A DNA stretch of 64,000 nucleotides, from positions 1 through 64,000 of the forward strand of contig CABUOA010000004.1 in the NCBI GenBank assembly GCA_902493145.1. The letters run 5' to 3'. How positions within the stretch are numbered: the stretch's first letter is position 1; every line of letters begins with the position of its first letter. The translations under genes and the position numbers were made by a program. The notes beneath the pieces were generated by a model. That model made no database searches. It worked only from the letters and a program-made list of their open reading frames with translations, and was not told where the DNA came from. The DNA is from an uncultured Collinsella sp. GTDB taxonomy: Bacteria > Actinomycetota > Coriobacteriia > Coriobacteriales > Coriobacteriaceae. Shown here piece after piece: positions 25,852 through 33,566 of the stretch.

Positions 25852-26274
25852 CTAGCTCACCGTCTCCTCGCCAAAGCGATACAGCTCCTCGTTGACCTTT
25901 TGGAGGCTGCACCCGCGATCGATGCAAAAGATGATAATCGCATCACGGCGATCCTTGCAGTTAAGGACGCTTACCCCGGCAGCCGTCAGCGCACGGTTGG
26001 CCTCCTTGAGCGTCAGCGCCATCGCAAAGGCAATCTGCAGCACCTTATTGCGACTCGGGTGACGCGCACCGGTAAAGATCTGATAGCCAAAGGTCTCATT
26101 GAGATCGGCCATACGAACCACGCGCGAGCGCTCCAAGCCCTTTTCCTGCAGCAGCTGCTTCAGGTAGTCCGAAAGCGACGGGGCGGCAAAGTCGTGCTCC
26201 CTGATATAGCCATCGATGTTCGGCGCATCGAGAAGCTCATTGAGCAACTCGTCCGTCAGCTTTTTATCGGGCAT
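25852..26274 (-). CDS. Putative HTH (XRE-like) protein of the kinase cassette
   Basis: Soluble protein of 140 residues. DYLKQLLQEKGLERSRVVRM then GYQIFTGARHPSRNKVLQIA reads like an XRE-type helix-turn-helix with its recognition helix, followed by LTLKEANRALTAAG as the usual fourth and fifth helices. GGAGG lies upstream of ATG. It lies 98 nt upstream of the kinase gene and could be its regulator or a phosphorylation target (inference from adjacency). Confidence 0.7.
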   Translation of the reverse strand: MPDKKLTDELLNELLDAPNIDGYIREHDFAAPSLSDYLKQLLQEKGLERSRVVRMADLNETFGYQIFTGARHPSRNKVLQIAFAMALTLKEANRALTAAGVSVLNCKDRRDAIIIFCIDRGCSLQKVNEELYRFGEETVS

Positions 26275-26313
26275 GCGGCTTCACCTCCCCATGCGGTCAA
26301 CAACGGCAACAAG

Positions 26314-26859
26314 CTAGGCGAGCACCCAGCTCGCAGTCGCAGACTTATCAAACACGTTGGCAAAATAGAGAGCCTTCTTGATGTCACCATCAAAGTAGAT
26401 ATTGCCCGCCACGGAGCCACCGGCGGCAAGGGTACCAGACTGCAGCTCATCGGAGCCCTCGCTGTAGTAACCCTGATTCTGTTGAGCTCCGTTGGCGTCC
26501 TCGCCCTTCCAGTCGTAAATATTGTAATCTGCGCCCTCATCGCCATTGTTGACGTACGTGACGTGAATACCCGTCATGGTCGAACCGTCATAATTTGTGA
26601 GACCGGGCTGGACGGAATCGACGACGACGGAAAGGCCAGCGGTCGTGGTCACCGTCGTGCCAACAGCCAGGTCAGTCGTAGGCTGCTCTTCCGTCTTCAT
26701 CTCTTCCTTCTTGTCGCCATCGTCGGCATCCTCGGTGACGGTCGCCTTATCGCTACCGCAACCGGCAAGAAGACCGGCAGCCCCCAAGGCAACAGTGGCG
26801 AATGCGCCAAGTGCAGCGCGACGGCTCAGCAGCACTTCGTTTTCGAGCTTATTCATCAT
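26314..26859 (-). CDS. Lipoprotein with DUF4352-like domain
   Basis: Exported lipoprotein of 181 residues. The N-terminus has twin arginines (SRRAALGAF) before a hydrophobic stretch and a lipobox LAGC near residue 34, so Tat export followed by lipidation is likely. A charged Asp/Glu/Lys linker precedes a beta-rich domain of about 120 residues like the extracellular DUF4352 fold (SVVVDSVQPG, GIHVTYVNNGD, GNIYFDGD). The role is unknown. Its ribosome-binding site is buried in a 14-bp stem described separately. Confidence 0.8.
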   Translation of the reverse strand: MMNKLENEVLLSRRAALGAFATVALGAAGLLAGCGSDKATVTEDADDGDKKEEMKTEEQPTTDLAVGTTVTTTAGLSVVVDSVQPGLTNYDGSTMTGIHVTYVNNGDEGADYNIYDWKGEDANGAQQNQGYYSEGSDELQSGTLAAGGSVAGNIYFDGDIKKALYFANVFDKSATASWVLA

Positions 26860-26861
26860 GC

Positions 26862-26915
26862 ATCCTTCCTACGATCCGGCTACCGCGCCGGCACACAGCA
26901 CATCGTAGGAAGGAT
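26862..26915 (-). promoter_or_regulatory. Stem sequestering the lipoprotein ribosome-binding site
   Basis: ATCCTTCCTACGAT (26862-26875) and ATCGTAGGAAGGAT (26902-26915) are perfectly complementary, with a nested CCGGC/GCCGG hairpin between. In the minus-strand mRNA the 3' arm contains the AGGAAGG ribosome-binding site directly before the start codon. Translation would need this stem to open. Confidence 0.7.
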
Positions 26916-27020
26916 TGAACTTGAATTCATTAGCTGAGAGCTAAAGTTGCGATAAACGGCCAATGCAGTTATCAAAACGCCGAGCAAACGCACTTTGCAC
27001 GACCGTCTGCTGGCAGCGCA

Positions 27021-27344
27021 TCAACCCACCGTGACGGATTCCCCGGTAAAGGTGCTCACAAGCAACAGGATAAAGAAGGCTAAATAGCTGATGCTCAATA
27101 GGTAGGCGACGACTAAAAAGATGGTCCATCCAACATTGGTCTTACCATCGGCACGACGTTGCTCGCGAGAACGACACAGCCAGACCGTCACGCCAATGGC
27201 CACAATCAGCAACACGAGTGCCGCTGCTGCCACCCCGGCAAGCGCAAACATCACGCCAATGCTCACAGCAATAACCGGAAGCAACAACAAGCCACATCCA
27301 CACCCACCGGGACTATAAACGGCAGACTGTCGGCGTCGTTCCAT
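27021..27344 (-). CDS. Small membrane protein of unknown function
   Basis: Protein of 107 residues. A short basic N-terminus (MERRRQ) and a Gly/Cys patch (GGCGCG) precede two adjacent hydrophobic helices (about residues 16-55). A polar basic loop (CRSREQRRADGKTN) and a third helix (about 77-102) follow. GGGAG lies 6 nt before ATG 27344. No family recognised. It is the first gene of the minus-strand set with the lipoprotein, HTH-like protein and kinase. Confidence 0.6.
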   Translation of the reverse strand: MERRRQSAVYSPGGCGCGLLLLPVIAVSIGVMFALAGVAAAALVLLIVAIGVTVWLCRSREQRRADGKTNVGWTIFLVVAYLLSISYLAFFILLLVSTFTGESVTVG

Positions 27345-27368
27345 CGTCACTCCCATCATCTTTGAGCA

Positions 27369-27710
27369 CTACAGTGCGATGGCCTGCTGAACAGGAACGA
27401 TCTTATCGAGTTCCGGTTCAATCCGCCTTTTCTCGGCCTCAAGGTCAAACGCCACCTGAGCGCGCAGCCAATAACCATCCGTCAGGCCAAAATAACGGCA
27501 AAGACGGAGGTCGGTGTCGGCCGTCACGCGACGTTTTCCCAAGACAATCTGCCCGATACGCTGAGCCGGAATCCCGGTCTCTTTCGCAAGGCGATATTGA
27601 GAAATGCCCATGGGAACAAGAAACTCCTCTTTGAGAAGCTCACCAGGAGTCACCGGCGACAGCAAATCGGCCGAAGTCTCATCACTTGTGATAATCGACG
27701 ATTTCGACAT
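27369..27710 (-). CDS. higA: HigA-type antitoxin
   Basis: XRE-family antitoxin of 113 residues. PVTPGELLKEEFLVPMGIS opens the HTH domain, with QYRLAKETGIPAQRIGQIVLGKRRV as its core, as in HigA/VapI antitoxins. It neutralises HigB by direct binding and represses the operon. The ATG at 27710 lies inside the end of higB (29-nt overlap), so the two are translationally coupled, toxin first, as is usual for higBA. Confidence 0.9.
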   Translation of the reverse strand: MSKSSIITSDETSADLLSPVTPGELLKEEFLVPMGISQYRLAKETGIPAQRIGQIVLGKRRVTADTDLRLCRYFGLTDGYWLRAQVAFDLEAEKRRIEPELDKIVPVQQAIAL

Positions 27711-27963
27711 TCCAAGCCATCTCCTGTCTCCACTCAAAACAGACCCGATAGCGCTCGTTAACACGGATGCTATATTGACCGGCACGATCGCCCTTCAAAG
27801 CTTCCAGGCGGTTGCCCGGTGGAACGCGAAGATCATCAAGCGAAGCACAAACCTGCAGTTGGCGAATCTTCCTCAACGCAACACGCTCAAAGGGCACGAA
27901 CCTCCTGACCCGCACACCCATGGCAAAGCGTTCGGTATCCTCATCTTTATACGATGCAATCAT
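27682..27963 (-). CDS. higB: HigB-type toxin
   Basis: RelE/HigB superfamily mRNA interferase of 93 residues, cleaving mRNA on the ribosome. The core reads ALRKIRQLQVCASLDDLRVPPGNRLEALKG then YSIRVNERYRVCFEW and VEIVDYHK, the usual HigB order. It is first in the operon. A TATAAT box lies on the minus strand at 28015-28020, and a 13-nt palindrome between it and the start codon is a likely HigA operator. Confidence 0.9.
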   Translation of the reverse strand: MIASYKDEDTERFAMGVRVRRFVPFERVALRKIRQLQVCASLDDLRVPPGNRLEALKGDRAGQYSIRVNERYRVCFEWRQEMAWNVEIVDYHK

Positions 27964-27974
27964 AGTATCGCCTT

Positions 27975-28020
27975 ACGTTAGTAACGTCAAACGTTTCTAC
28001 AGACTTACATCTCTATTATA
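27975..28020 (-). promoter_or_regulatory. higBA promoter and operator
   Basis: TATAAT on the minus strand (28020-28015) and the perfect palindrome ACGTTAGTAACGT (27975-27987) lie 12-57 nt upstream of higB. The placement suits autorepression by HigA. Confidence 0.55.
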
Positions 28021-28065
28021 TCGTACGTTTGTTCGTGTTTTCTAGAACAAATAGTCCTTCACGCC

Positions 28066-29253
28066 TTAGTCAAGCAAAAGCAATCGTTTGTAGACATCGA
28101 GGCCCTTGAGTAGGATTTCCTCGTCGAAGAGCATGCTATCGGTATGCAGAGCGCTTGTGGCATAGGCGGGGCAGCCATCAGCGTCGATCGGGTTTTCTTG
28201 TCCCCCTGGAATACCCGTGCCCAGCAAGAAGAACACGCCCGGCAAATGGCGCTGATAGAAAGCAAAGTCCTCGGCAATCAACAGCGGTTCCTCCACAAGC
28301 TGCAGCCCGGGCAAGGCAGGCGCGACGCTGGCAAACAACTCGGGGTCGTTGTCGACCGGCGGATAGCCCTCGGCAAAGTCGAGATCATACGTGCAGCCCG
28401 TTGAGACGCAGGCATCGTCCAGCACGCGGCGCACTCCTTCGCGCGCCCGGTCGAACATGTCGTCCGTAAACACACGCAGGCTTCCGGCCACATGGGCCTC
28501 CCCCGCCACCGCATTGCAAACCGTACCGGCCTGCAGCAGACCAAACTTACCGATACAGGGCTCGTCGGTGCCCAGCTCGTCCATCAGCTCACGCTCGGCA
28601 ACCAAGAACTTGGCAGCCGCCAGCGCCGCATCGTGCGATTCGCCAACGGGAACGCCGTAGGTCTTGGCGATATGGATGCTCGCGCCATGGATATGAATGT
28701 GCGTCTCGCTTGAGCGCGCCAGCAGCGGACCAGAACAGCTCGCCAACGTGCCGGCGGGCAAATCGGGCCATACGTGGAAGCCAAAAATGCGGTCGACGCC
28801 ATAGCGCTCGAATACGCCGCTCTCACACACCGTCTTGGCGCCACCGGTCGTTTCCTCGGCCGGCTGAAACACAAAGAGCACGTTGCGCTTGATGGCACCC
28901 GGCTGCTCACGAATCGTGCGATCGACATACGTCGCGGCGGCAAGCACCATGGCCATGTGACCGTCGTGACCGCACGCATGCATCTTACCGGGATGCGTCG
29001 AGGCAAAGGCCGCGCCCGTTGCCTCCGCGATGGGCAGCGCATCCATATCGGCGCGAATCGCCGTGGCATGCGCGGCACCAACGCCAGCGTCGAAGAAAGC
29101 GCAGACGCAGCTGGGGCATGGATGAACCACCTCGCAAGCGAGCGGCGCCAACACGCCCTCGATATAGGCGATAGTCTGCGGAAGATCGAAATCGAGCTCC
29201 GGAATGCGATGGAGATCGCGGCGATAGCGACGGAGTTCTTGGAGCTCGGTCAT
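28066..29253 (-). CDS. M20 family amidohydrolase, candidate N-acetyl-diaminopimelate deacetylase
   Basis: Metal-dependent M20 hydrolase of 395 residues that removes an acyl group from an amino acid. RADMDALPI (about 85), HACGHDGHMAM (about 108) and QPAEETTGGA (about 145) supply the metal ligands and catalytic Glu, and AEDFAFYQ near 340 the last ligand. AAGGGA precedes ATG 29253; a longer frame starts at 29337. It diverges from lysA-dapA, and dapH in that operon implies the acetylase pathway, so a DapL role is plausible. Other M20 amidohydrolases such as hippurate hydrolase look alike. Confidence 0.8.
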   Translation of the reverse strand: MTELQELRRYRRDLHRIPELDFDLPQTIAYIEGVLAPLACEVVHPCPSCVCAFFDAGVGAAHATAIRADMDALPIAEATGAAFASTHPGKMHACGHDGHMAMVLAAATYVDRTIREQPGAIKRNVLFVFQPAEETTGGAKTVCESGVFERYGVDRIFGFHVWPDLPAGTLASCSGPLLARSSETHIHIHGASIHIAKTYGVPVGESHDAALAAAKFLVAERELMDELGTDEPCIGKFGLLQAGTVCNAVAGEAHVAGSLRVFTDDMFDRAREGVRRVLDDACVSTGCTYDLDFAEGYPPVDNDPELFASVAPALPGLQLVEEPLLIAEDFAFYQRHLPGVFFLLGTGIPGGQENPIDADGCPAYATSALHTDSMLFDEEILLKGLDVYKRLLLLD

Positions 29254-29394
29254 AGAGAATCCCTTCGTGAGGCACACCTGTTGCAACTTATTGTGATACA
29301 GGATTGTGGCACGCATGTTTCCAGCATATCCCTGCATTTTTTAAACGTTATATACGAATACTCTTGTTTGGTAAAGTGCAACGTGGTAGGGTCG

Positions 29395-29545
29395 TTACCA
29401 CTTGATAGAGGCGCGGGCACGAAGAACCGCGGGCGAGCCGGCAGGCTTTGACCCCGCGGGGAGGCGAAACCCGCCGAACTGGGTTTTTCGGGCACGAACA
29501 ACCTGGTGGGCCTGCGGGAAACACCCGCAGGACTGTCTGCAGCAA
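29395..29545 (+). ncRNA. Lysine riboswitch (L box)
   Basis: The leader of lysA-dapA has the lysine aptamer signature: GATAGAGG at 29404-29411, the GAGGCGAAACCCGCC element near 29461, and a closing GGACTGTCTGC segment near 29530, where CTGTC pairs back to GATAG. The internal helices are GC-rich and complementary. It would sense lysine and control the lysine/diaminopimelate operon that follows. Confidence 0.9.
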
Positions 29546-29553
29546 TGCGGGAG

Positions 29554-29621
29554 CGCTATCCGGACATTGGGTCCACGCTATGCGGATTCGATGCGCAGAT
29601 GGCGCCGTCTGGATAGCGAGG
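29554..29621 (+). promoter_or_regulatory. Expression platform of the lysine riboswitch
   Basis: CGCTATCCGGAC (29554-29565) pairs with GTCTGGATAGCG (29607-29618). The 3' arm overlaps the likely ribosome-binding site GCGAGG (29616-29621), 10 nt before the lysA start. There is no T-run, so translational control is more likely than termination (inference). Confidence 0.6.
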
Positions 29622-29631
29622 TTTACGGGAC

Positions 29632-31941
29632 ATGGCATTGACCCCCAACGAGGCGTATGCGGCCAAGCAGCCGTTTGTGGACAAGGAGACACTCGAGCAT
29701 ATCGTCGAGCAGTTCCCCACGCCGTTTCATCTATACGACGAGGCGGGCATCCGCCGCAACATGCAAGAAGTGCGCGACGCCTTTGCATGGAACCCGGGCT
29801 TTAAGGAATACTTTGCCGTCAAGGCCAACCCCAACCCGGCGCTCATCTCCATTCTCAACGAATACGGCTGCGGCTGCGATTGCTCGAGCTATACCGAGCT
29901 CATGATCGCCCGCTCGTTGGGCATCACCGGACACGACATCATGTTCTCGTCCAACGACACACCGGCGGCGGACTTTGAGCTCGCCGACAAGCTGGGTGCC
30001 ATCGTCAACTTTGACGACATCAGCCACATCGAGTTCTTTGAGCGCGTTGCGGGACCCATCCCCAAGACGGTCAGCTGCCGCTTTAATCCGGGCGGCCTAT
30101 TCCAGCTCTCCAACGGCATCATGGACAACCCGGGCGACTCCAAATACGGCATGACCACCGAGCAGCTCTTCGAGGCCTTCCGCATGCTCAAGGCCAAGGG
30201 CGCCGAGGACTTTGGCATCCACGCATTCCTTGCCAGCAACACCGTCACCAACGACTACTACCCCAAGCTTGCGCGCATCCTCTTTGAGCTTGCCGTGCGC
30301 CTGGAGCGCGAGACCGGCGCACATGTCGCCTTTATCAATCTGTCCGGCGGCGTCGGCATCCCCTATCTGCCCGAGCAGCAGGCCAACGACATTCACGCCA
30401 TCGGCGAGGGAGTGCACGCGGCATACGACGAGATCCTGGTTCCCGCCGGCATGGGCGATGTGGCCATCTGCACCGAGATGGGCCGCTTTATGATGGGCCC
30501 CTACGGCTGCCTGGTCACCAAGGCCATCCACGAGAAGCAGATCTACAAGGACTATATCGGCGTGGACGCCAGTGCCGTCGATCTGATCCGCCCTGCCGTG
30601 TATGGCGCTTACCACCACATCACGGTGATGGGTCAGCCGGACGGTCCTGATAAAACCGCAGCCCCCGTCACGAACACGTACGACATCACGGGCAATCTGT
30701 GCGAGAACAACGACAAGTTCGCCATCGATCGTGAGCTGCCGCATATCGACATGGGTGATGTGCTCGTGATCCACGATACCGGCGCGCATGGTTACTCCAT
30801 GGGCTACAACTACAACGGACGCCTGCGCTCCGCCGAGGTGCTGCTGCGCCCCGACGGCTCGGCAGACCTCATCCGCCGCGCCGAGCGCCCGGGCGATTAC
30901 TTTGCCACGCTCGACGTGCTGCCGAGCGGCCGAGAGCTGCTGGCCAAGTCGCGCACCGAAAGTGCCCGCCGTCGCGCCCAGGACGAGCGTCTGGCCGTCG
31001 CCGCTCAGTGGAACAAACGCATCCAGATCGCGGAAGCGAAGGAGAAGAACATGGATATCCGCAACCTCGAGGGCTCGATCGTCGCCCTTGTCACGCCGTT
31101 TAAAAAGGACGGCAGTGTCGACTTTGACGCGCTCGAGCGCCTTATCGATTTCCACCTGCAAAACGGTACCGACGCCATCCTCACCCTGGGCACCACCGGC
31201 GAGAGCGCCACGATGACCGACGACGAGGACAACTCCGTTGTCGCCGCAGTGGTCAAGCAGGTTGCGGGACGCGTCCCCGTCATTGCCGGCTCGGGCTCCA
31301 ACTCCACACAGACCATGCTCACCAAGTCGCTCACCTATCAGGGACTGGGCGCCGACGGTCTGCTGCTCATTACCCCCTACTACAACAAGTCCAACGAAGA
31401 GGGTATCTACCAGCACTTTAAGACCGTGGCCGACGCCGTGGACATCCCCTGCATCCTGTACAACATCCCCGGCCGCTGCGGCTGCGGCATCAGCGAGCGC
31501 AACGTAGAGCGCTTGGCCGCGCACCCCAACATCATGGGCATTAAGGAAGCCTCGGGCAACGTCGCCTACGCGGCCAAGATCGCCCACCTGCTGTCCGATG
31601 ACTTCCGCATGTACTCGGGCGAGGACGCCCTCACCGTACCGCTCATGAGCCTGGGCGCCTCGGGCACCATCAGTGTGTGGGCCGATGTTCAGCCGCAGCT
31701 CGTGCACGACATGTGCCGCGCCTATCTGGACGGCGACGTGGAGCACGCCCGCGATATCCAGATTGCCGGTCAGCCGCTCATTAACGCCCTCTTTAGCGAG
31801 GTCAACCCCATCCCCGTTAAGGAAGCGCTCGCTCAGATGGGTATGATCGAGGCGAACTACCGCATGCCGCTGTGCCCCATGGCAGACGACACGCGCGCTG
31901 CACTTACCGATGCTCTGAAGGGAGCTGGTCTGCTTGATTAA
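29632..31941 (+). CDS. lysA-dapA: Fused diaminopimelate decarboxylase - dihydrodipicolinate synthase
   Basis: One uninterrupted frame of 769 residues joins two lysine-pathway enzymes. Residues 1-440 are a LysA-like PLP decarboxylase (YFAVKANPNP with Lys64, CDCSSYTEL, NLSGGVGIPYLP, VDASAVDLIRPAVYGAYHH, CENNDKF), divergent at the usual HVGS motif. After a basic linker, residues 474-769 are a complete DapA (GSIVALVTPF, GTTGESATM, YNIPGRCGCG, GIKEASGNV with the Schiff-base Lys). Met474 at 31051 has AAGGAG 6 nt upstream, so DapA may also be made alone. The gene follows a lysine riboswitch and overlaps dapB by 8 nt. Confidence 0.9.
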   Translation: MALTPNEAYAAKQPFVDKETLEHIVEQFPTPFHLYDEAGIRRNMQEVRDAFAWNPGFKEYFAVKANPNPALISILNEYGCGCDCSSYTELMIARSLGITGHDIMFSSNDTPAADFELADKLGAIVNFDDISHIEFFERVAGPIPKTVSCRFNPGGLFQLSNGIMDNPGDSKYGMTTEQLFEAFRMLKAKGAEDFGIHAFLASNTVTNDYYPKLARILFELAVRLERETGAHVAFINLSGGVGIPYLPEQQANDIHAIGEGVHAAYDEILVPAGMGDVAICTEMGRFMMGPYGCLVTKAIHEKQIYKDYIGVDASAVDLIRPAVYGAYHHITVMGQPDGPDKTAAPVTNTYDITGNLCENNDKFAIDRELPHIDMGDVLVIHDTGAHGYSMGYNYNGRLRSAEVLLRPDGSADLIRRAERPGDYFATLDVLPSGRELLAKSRTESARRRAQDERLAVAAQWNKRIQIAEAKEKNMDIRNLEGSIVALVTPFKKDGSVDFDALERLIDFHLQNGTDAILTLGTTGESATMTDDEDNSVVAAVVKQVAGRVPVIAGSGSNSTQTMLTKSLTYQGLGADGLLLITPYYNKSNEEGIYQHFKTVADAVDIPCILYNIPGRCGCGISERNVERLAAHPNIMGIKEASGNVAYAAKIAHLLSDDFRMYSGEDALTVPLMSLGASGTISVWADVQPQLVHDMCRAYLDGDVEHARDIQIAGQPLINALFSEVNPIPVKEALAQMGMIEANYRMPLCPMADDTRAALTDALKGAGLLD

Positions 31942-32674
31942 GACCGTCATTATGGGAACGGGCCGTATGGGCTCGCTCATCCGCACCACCGCCGAGGGCG
32001 TTGTCGACGCCGCCGGTCAGCCCGTTTTTGATATCGTCGCCCAGATCGGTTTTGATCTGTCCGAGCTCGAGAGCGCCCCGGCAGCCGACGTCATCATCGA
32101 CTTCTCGAACGTCGTGACCTTCGATGCCGTCGTCGCCTATGTCGAGCGCACGGGCGCGGCGTTGGTCTCGGGCACCACGGGCTACACACCCGAGCAGATG
32201 GATCGCCTGCGCGAGCTGGGTCAGAACGCCCGCGTCATGCACTCCGGCAATTACTCCATCGGCATCGCAGCCCTGCGCCATCTGGTAGCGCAGGCCACAC
32301 GCGAGCTGCCCGGCTTTGACTGCGAAATCGTCGAGACGCACCATAACCAAAAGGTCGATGCCCCCAGCGGCACTGCCAAGTTGCTACTCGATGCCGTCGT
32401 CGAAGCCGAGCCCGAGGCAGGCTACCACCCCGTCTATGGCCGCGAGGGCATGTGCGGCGCGCGTAATCCCAAGGAGATCGGCATGCACTCGCTGCGCGGT
32501 GGCACTGTCGCCGGCGTGCACGAAGTGAGTTTCTTTGGCCAAGACGAGGAAGTCACACTCACCCACCGCGCCACGAGCCGTCAGATCTTTGTCAACGGCG
32601 CCCTGGCAGCCGCGCAGAAGCTCGTCGCCCGCGAACCCGGCTTCTATACGTTCGACCAGGTCATGTTTGCCTAA
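31934..32674 (+). CDS. dapB: 4-hydroxy-tetrahydrodipicolinate reductase
   Basis: NAD(P)H-dependent reductase of the lysine/diaminopimelate pathway, 246 residues. VIMGTGRMGSLI is the nucleotide-binding loop, SGTTGYT (about 78) and the catalytic ETHHNQKVDAPSGTA segment (about 135) are intact. The start is a TTG (TTGATTAA) that overlaps the dapA stop by 8 nt, with AAGGGAG upstream, so translation is coupled. Confidence 0.94.
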   Translation: MIKTVIMGTGRMGSLIRTTAEGVVDAAGQPVFDIVAQIGFDLSELESAPAADVIIDFSNVVTFDAVVAYVERTGAALVSGTTGYTPEQMDRLRELGQNARVMHSGNYSIGIAALRHLVAQATRELPGFDCEIVETHHNQKVDAPSGTAKLLLDAVVEAEPEAGYHPVYGREGMCGARNPKEIGMHSLRGGTVAGVHEVSFFGQDEEVTLTHRATSRQIFVNGALAAAQKLVAREPGFYTFDQVMFA

Positions 32675-32713
32675 CCAGGTATCAACCGAATCCACCCAAA
32701 GGAGAGATAGCAA

Positions 32714-33433
32714 ATGAGCAACGCAGCCGAGATGGATGCACAGGAGATTATCAACTACATCGCCACCGCGCCCAAGAAAACGCCCGTCAAGCTGTACGTG
32801 CGCGAGAAGCCGGGCATGAAGGTCCAGTGGGGCAATGCGCACGTCTACGGCGGTCGTCGTGGCAAGACCGTCTTTGGTGACTGGAATGAGCTCAAGGCGA
32901 TCCTCGACGCCAACGCCGGCTCCATCGACTACTACGACGTAGAGAACGACTGCCGCAACTCCGCCGTGCCCATGCTCGACCTCAAGGGCATCAACGCCCG
33001 CATCGAGCCGGGCGCGATCATCCGCGACCGCGTCGAGATCGGCGATCGCGCCGTCATCATGATGGGCGCCATCATCAACATCGGCTCCGTCATTGGTGAG
33101 GGTTCCATGATCGATATGGGCGCCGTGCTGGGCGGCCGCGCCACCGTGGGCAAGAACTGCCACATCGGCGCTGGAACCGTGTTGGCAGGCGTCGTGGAGC
33201 CCGCCAGCGCCACGCCCGTCATCATCGAGGACGATGTCATGATCGGCGCAAACGCCGTGGTCCTGGAAGGCGTGCGCGTGGGCAAGGGCGCTGTTGTCGC
33301 CGCCGGCGCCGTGTGCGTCGAGGACGTCCCCGCCGGCGCCGTCGTGGCCGGTGTCCCCGCCCGCGTCATCAAGATGCGCGACGAGAAGACCGACAGCAAG
33401 ACCGGCCTGGAAGAGGGCTTACGTCAACTTTAA
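32714..33433 (+). CDS. dapH: Tetrahydrodipicolinate N-acetyltransferase
   Basis: Left-handed beta-helix acyltransferase of 239 residues, last gene of the dap operon. It transfers acetyl from acetyl-CoA to tetrahydrodipicolinate, committing the pathway to the acetylase branch. The N-terminus ([20 protein letters not shown]), RRNSA-like [13 protein letters not shown] and hexapeptide repeats ([40 protein letters not shown]) follow the Bacillus DapH pattern closely. AAAGGAGAG precedes the ATG. Confidence 0.95.
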   Translation: MSNAAEMDAQEIINYIATAPKKTPVKLYVREKPGMKVQWGNAHVYGGRRGKTVFGDWNELKAILDANAGSIDYYDVENDCRNSAVPMLDLKGINARIEPGAIIRDRVEIGDRAVIMMGAIINIGSVIGEGSMIDMGAVLGGRATVGKNCHIGAGTVLAGVVEPASATPVIIEDDVMIGANAVVLEGVRVGKGAVVAAGAVCVEDVPAGAVVAGVPARVIKMRDEKTDSKTGLEEGLRQL

Positions 33434-33436
33434 TAG

Positions 33437-33466
33437 TTACGCGGTTTTGACAAACCGCGTTTTCGC
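33437..33466 (+). terminator. Terminator of the dap operon
   Basis: ACGCGGTTT (33439-33447) pairs with AAACCGCGT (33452-33460), followed by TTTCG. A related hairpin, also starting TAGTTACGCGGTTT, lies at 43166-43195. Confidence 0.75.
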
Positions 33467-33504
33467 TGACGTATGCTCAACCTGCGGGATAATTCATCCC
33501 TAAA

Positions 33505-33542
33505 CAAAAAGGCCGAAGCCCCAAGGAGCTTCGGCCTTTGCT
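33505..33542 (-). terminator. Terminator of the nucleoid-associated protein gene
   Basis: AAAGGCCGAAGC (33508-33519) / GCTTCGGCCTTT (33528-33539) 12-bp stem; on the minus strand TTTTTG follows. Confidence 0.88.
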
Positions 33543-33566
33543 TTCTCGCTGTAGACGTAACGCAAC

